Assembly: GCF_964355755.1 (NCBI RefSeq)
Contig: NC_092678.1
Location: 14,418,922-14,482,921 of the forward strand
DNA: 64,000 nt
Reading direction: 5' to 3'
From: Antedon mediterranea
Lineage: Eukaryota; Echinodermata; Crinoidea; Comatulida; Antedonidae
Of this stretch, positions 62,842 through 64,000 are shown piece by piece. The notes beneath the pieces were generated by a model. The model saw only the letters and a list, made by a program, of their open reading frames with translations. It was not told the DNA's origin and made no database searches. Both the position numbers and the translations under genes were made by a program. Within the stretch, counting starts at the first letter, position 1. Each line of letters opens with the position of its first letter.

Positions 62842-64000
62842 TTAAAGACCAGCAAATCTTGCAGATAATGGTTGACTGGGAAGAGGCAATATAACTAACA
62901 CTTCATCACCTGAATTAAAGCTTCTCTTTTCTGATTTCCAATCAAACAATCTCTTCATTTTACCCTGAGCCTTCACAAGATTATTTCTAGCCATCTCACG
63001 AGCACGATTTAATCGATCACGAAATTCAGACACATAATCTAGTATCGATACAGACTTTTCTGCATTCCCTAACAGCCTTTCTTTGACTATTTTAAGAGGG
63101 CCTCGGACCGAATGACCATACACCAACTCAAATGGGCTAAACCCTAAGGACTCTTGCACTGTTTCACAAACAGCAAATAACAATAAGGGAACTCCCTCAT
63201 CAAATTCCTTTTCACATTGAAAACAATAGGTTTTAATCATATTCTTAAGTGTTTGATGAAATCTCTCAAGTGCCCCTTGAGACTGTGGATGGTAAGCACT
63301 TGAACTTATATGGGCAACACCTAACTGCTCTAAGACTTGTTTAAAAATCTTTGACATGAGGTTTGATCCTTGATCGGACTTAACAGCTTTAGGCAATCCT
63401 ACCCATGTAAAGAATTTCACCAATGCTTTAACAACATTCTTAGCTGTAATACGCCTAAGAGGAATCGCTTCTGGAAACCTACTTGATGCACATATTATTG
63501 TTAATAGATACTCATTTCCATTTTTAGTACGTGGTAATGGTCCCACACAATCAACAATAACTCTTGAAAATGGTTCACCAAATGCAGGAATAGGCTTAAG
63601 TGGGGCTACTGGAACCTTTTGATTAGGCTTCCCCACTACCTGACACGCATGACAGGATTTACAATAGTTAGACACATCTTTTCTAAGACCTGGCCAAAAG
63701 AAATGCCTGAGAATTTTGTCTACCGTTTTATTGACACCTAAATGACCTGAAAGAGGATCATCATGCGCAATACCAATAATATCATGACGGTATCCACTAG
63801 GAATAACTTACTGGTGAATCTCATTCCAAACATCACTACTTGGAATATCTGGTGGCCTCCACTTACGCATAAGTATGCCATCCTTTATATAATAACAAAC
63901 AGGAACAATAGACATTTCCTCTACAGAAAGAGCTTGCTGACCAAATGACACCAAATCAGGATCTTTACTCTGCTCTTCCACTAACCTAGACCGATTGAGA
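62842..64000 (-). pseudogene. integrase of the LTR element
   Basis: From the window end: MRKWRPPDIPSSDVW, a stop at 63808-63810, then the HHCC zinc finger (AHDDPLSGHLG ... CKSCHAC). The core has its acidic residues in VIVDCVGPLP, VKSDQGSNLM and QSQGALERFHQTLK (D, D, E). The C-terminal SGDEVLVILPLPSQPLSARF is cut by a stop at 62842-62844 where the GPY/F motif should be. Confidence 0.9.

Larger units (their letters stand above)
60829..64000 (-). mobile_element. Ty3/Gypsy-type LTR retrotransposon with INT-RT-RH order (Gmr1-like), partial
   Basis: The minus strand carries, 5' to 3', integrase (64000 to about 62720), reverse transcriptase (about 62509-61706), RNase H (about 61700-61224), a polypurine tract and a 132-bp LTR. 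The RT and RNase H residues are Gypsy-type, but integrase lies upstream of RT. That order is known from the Gmr1 group of deuterostome Ty3/Gypsy elements. Gag, protease and the 5' LTR are outside the window. Two in-frame stops (63808-63810 and 62842-62844) and a homopolymer frameshift (61699-61705) show that this copy is inactive. It lies antisense in an intron of the ankyrin-Roc-COR gene. Confidence 0.88.

Overview
The window is AT-rich animal DNA. It has intron-split genes, dense and layered retrotransposons (CR1/Jockey-like, L1/Tx1-like and Penelope-like), Helitrons, MITEs, tRNA-derived SINEs and one LTR element. The gene family (ankyrin repeats joined to a Roc-COR GTPase, with a death-fold exon next door) and the LTR element type point to a marine deuterostome such as an echinoderm or hemichordate. 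The exact taxon is a guess.

Layout. Bases 1-288 are the last coding exon of an upstream + strand gene, with a DED-like death fold. From 0.3 to 18 kb there is no host gene that I can support. This stretch holds a Penelope-like remnant with a hammerhead-like motif (3.3-4.4 kb), a CR1/Jockey-like LINE split by a second antisense LINE (5.8-9.7 kb), an antisense LINE split by a Helitron (9.7-12.1 kb), and a diverged internal duplication with a tRNA-derived SINE (12.7-17.7 kb).

From 18.2 to 60.8 kb runs one large + strand gene that continues past the window. It has an N-terminal cap exon, then 16 intact single-ankyrin exons (15 of 105 nt and one of 111 nt, all phase 0-0), then an exon set for a Roc GTPase (P-loop GKEGAGKTS, switch II WDYAGQ, THID) and a COR domain, then Cys/His-rich and linker exons. 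At least three further ankyrin exons are broken, and four tiny exon scars are visible. The ankyrin exons fall into two main sequence families, 19.3-23.6 kb and 25.2-50.1 kb. They have grown by tandem duplication of exon-plus-intron units. One COR exon carries an in-frame TAG.

Because the introns are copies of each other, many mobile-element insertions can be read against empty sister sites. These include Helitrons exactly at A^T, a 688-bp MITE with a TTA target duplication, a 5.3-kb foldback-like element, a 5.9-kb inverted Penelope-like pair, and an antisense LINE. An antisense Ty3/Gypsy-type element fills 60.8 kb to the end. Its pol order is integrase, then reverse transcriptase, then RNase H, as in the Gmr1 group. 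It is damaged by two stop codons and one frameshift. The most striking content is the growing and decaying ankyrin-exon array feeding a Roc-COR signalling protein.
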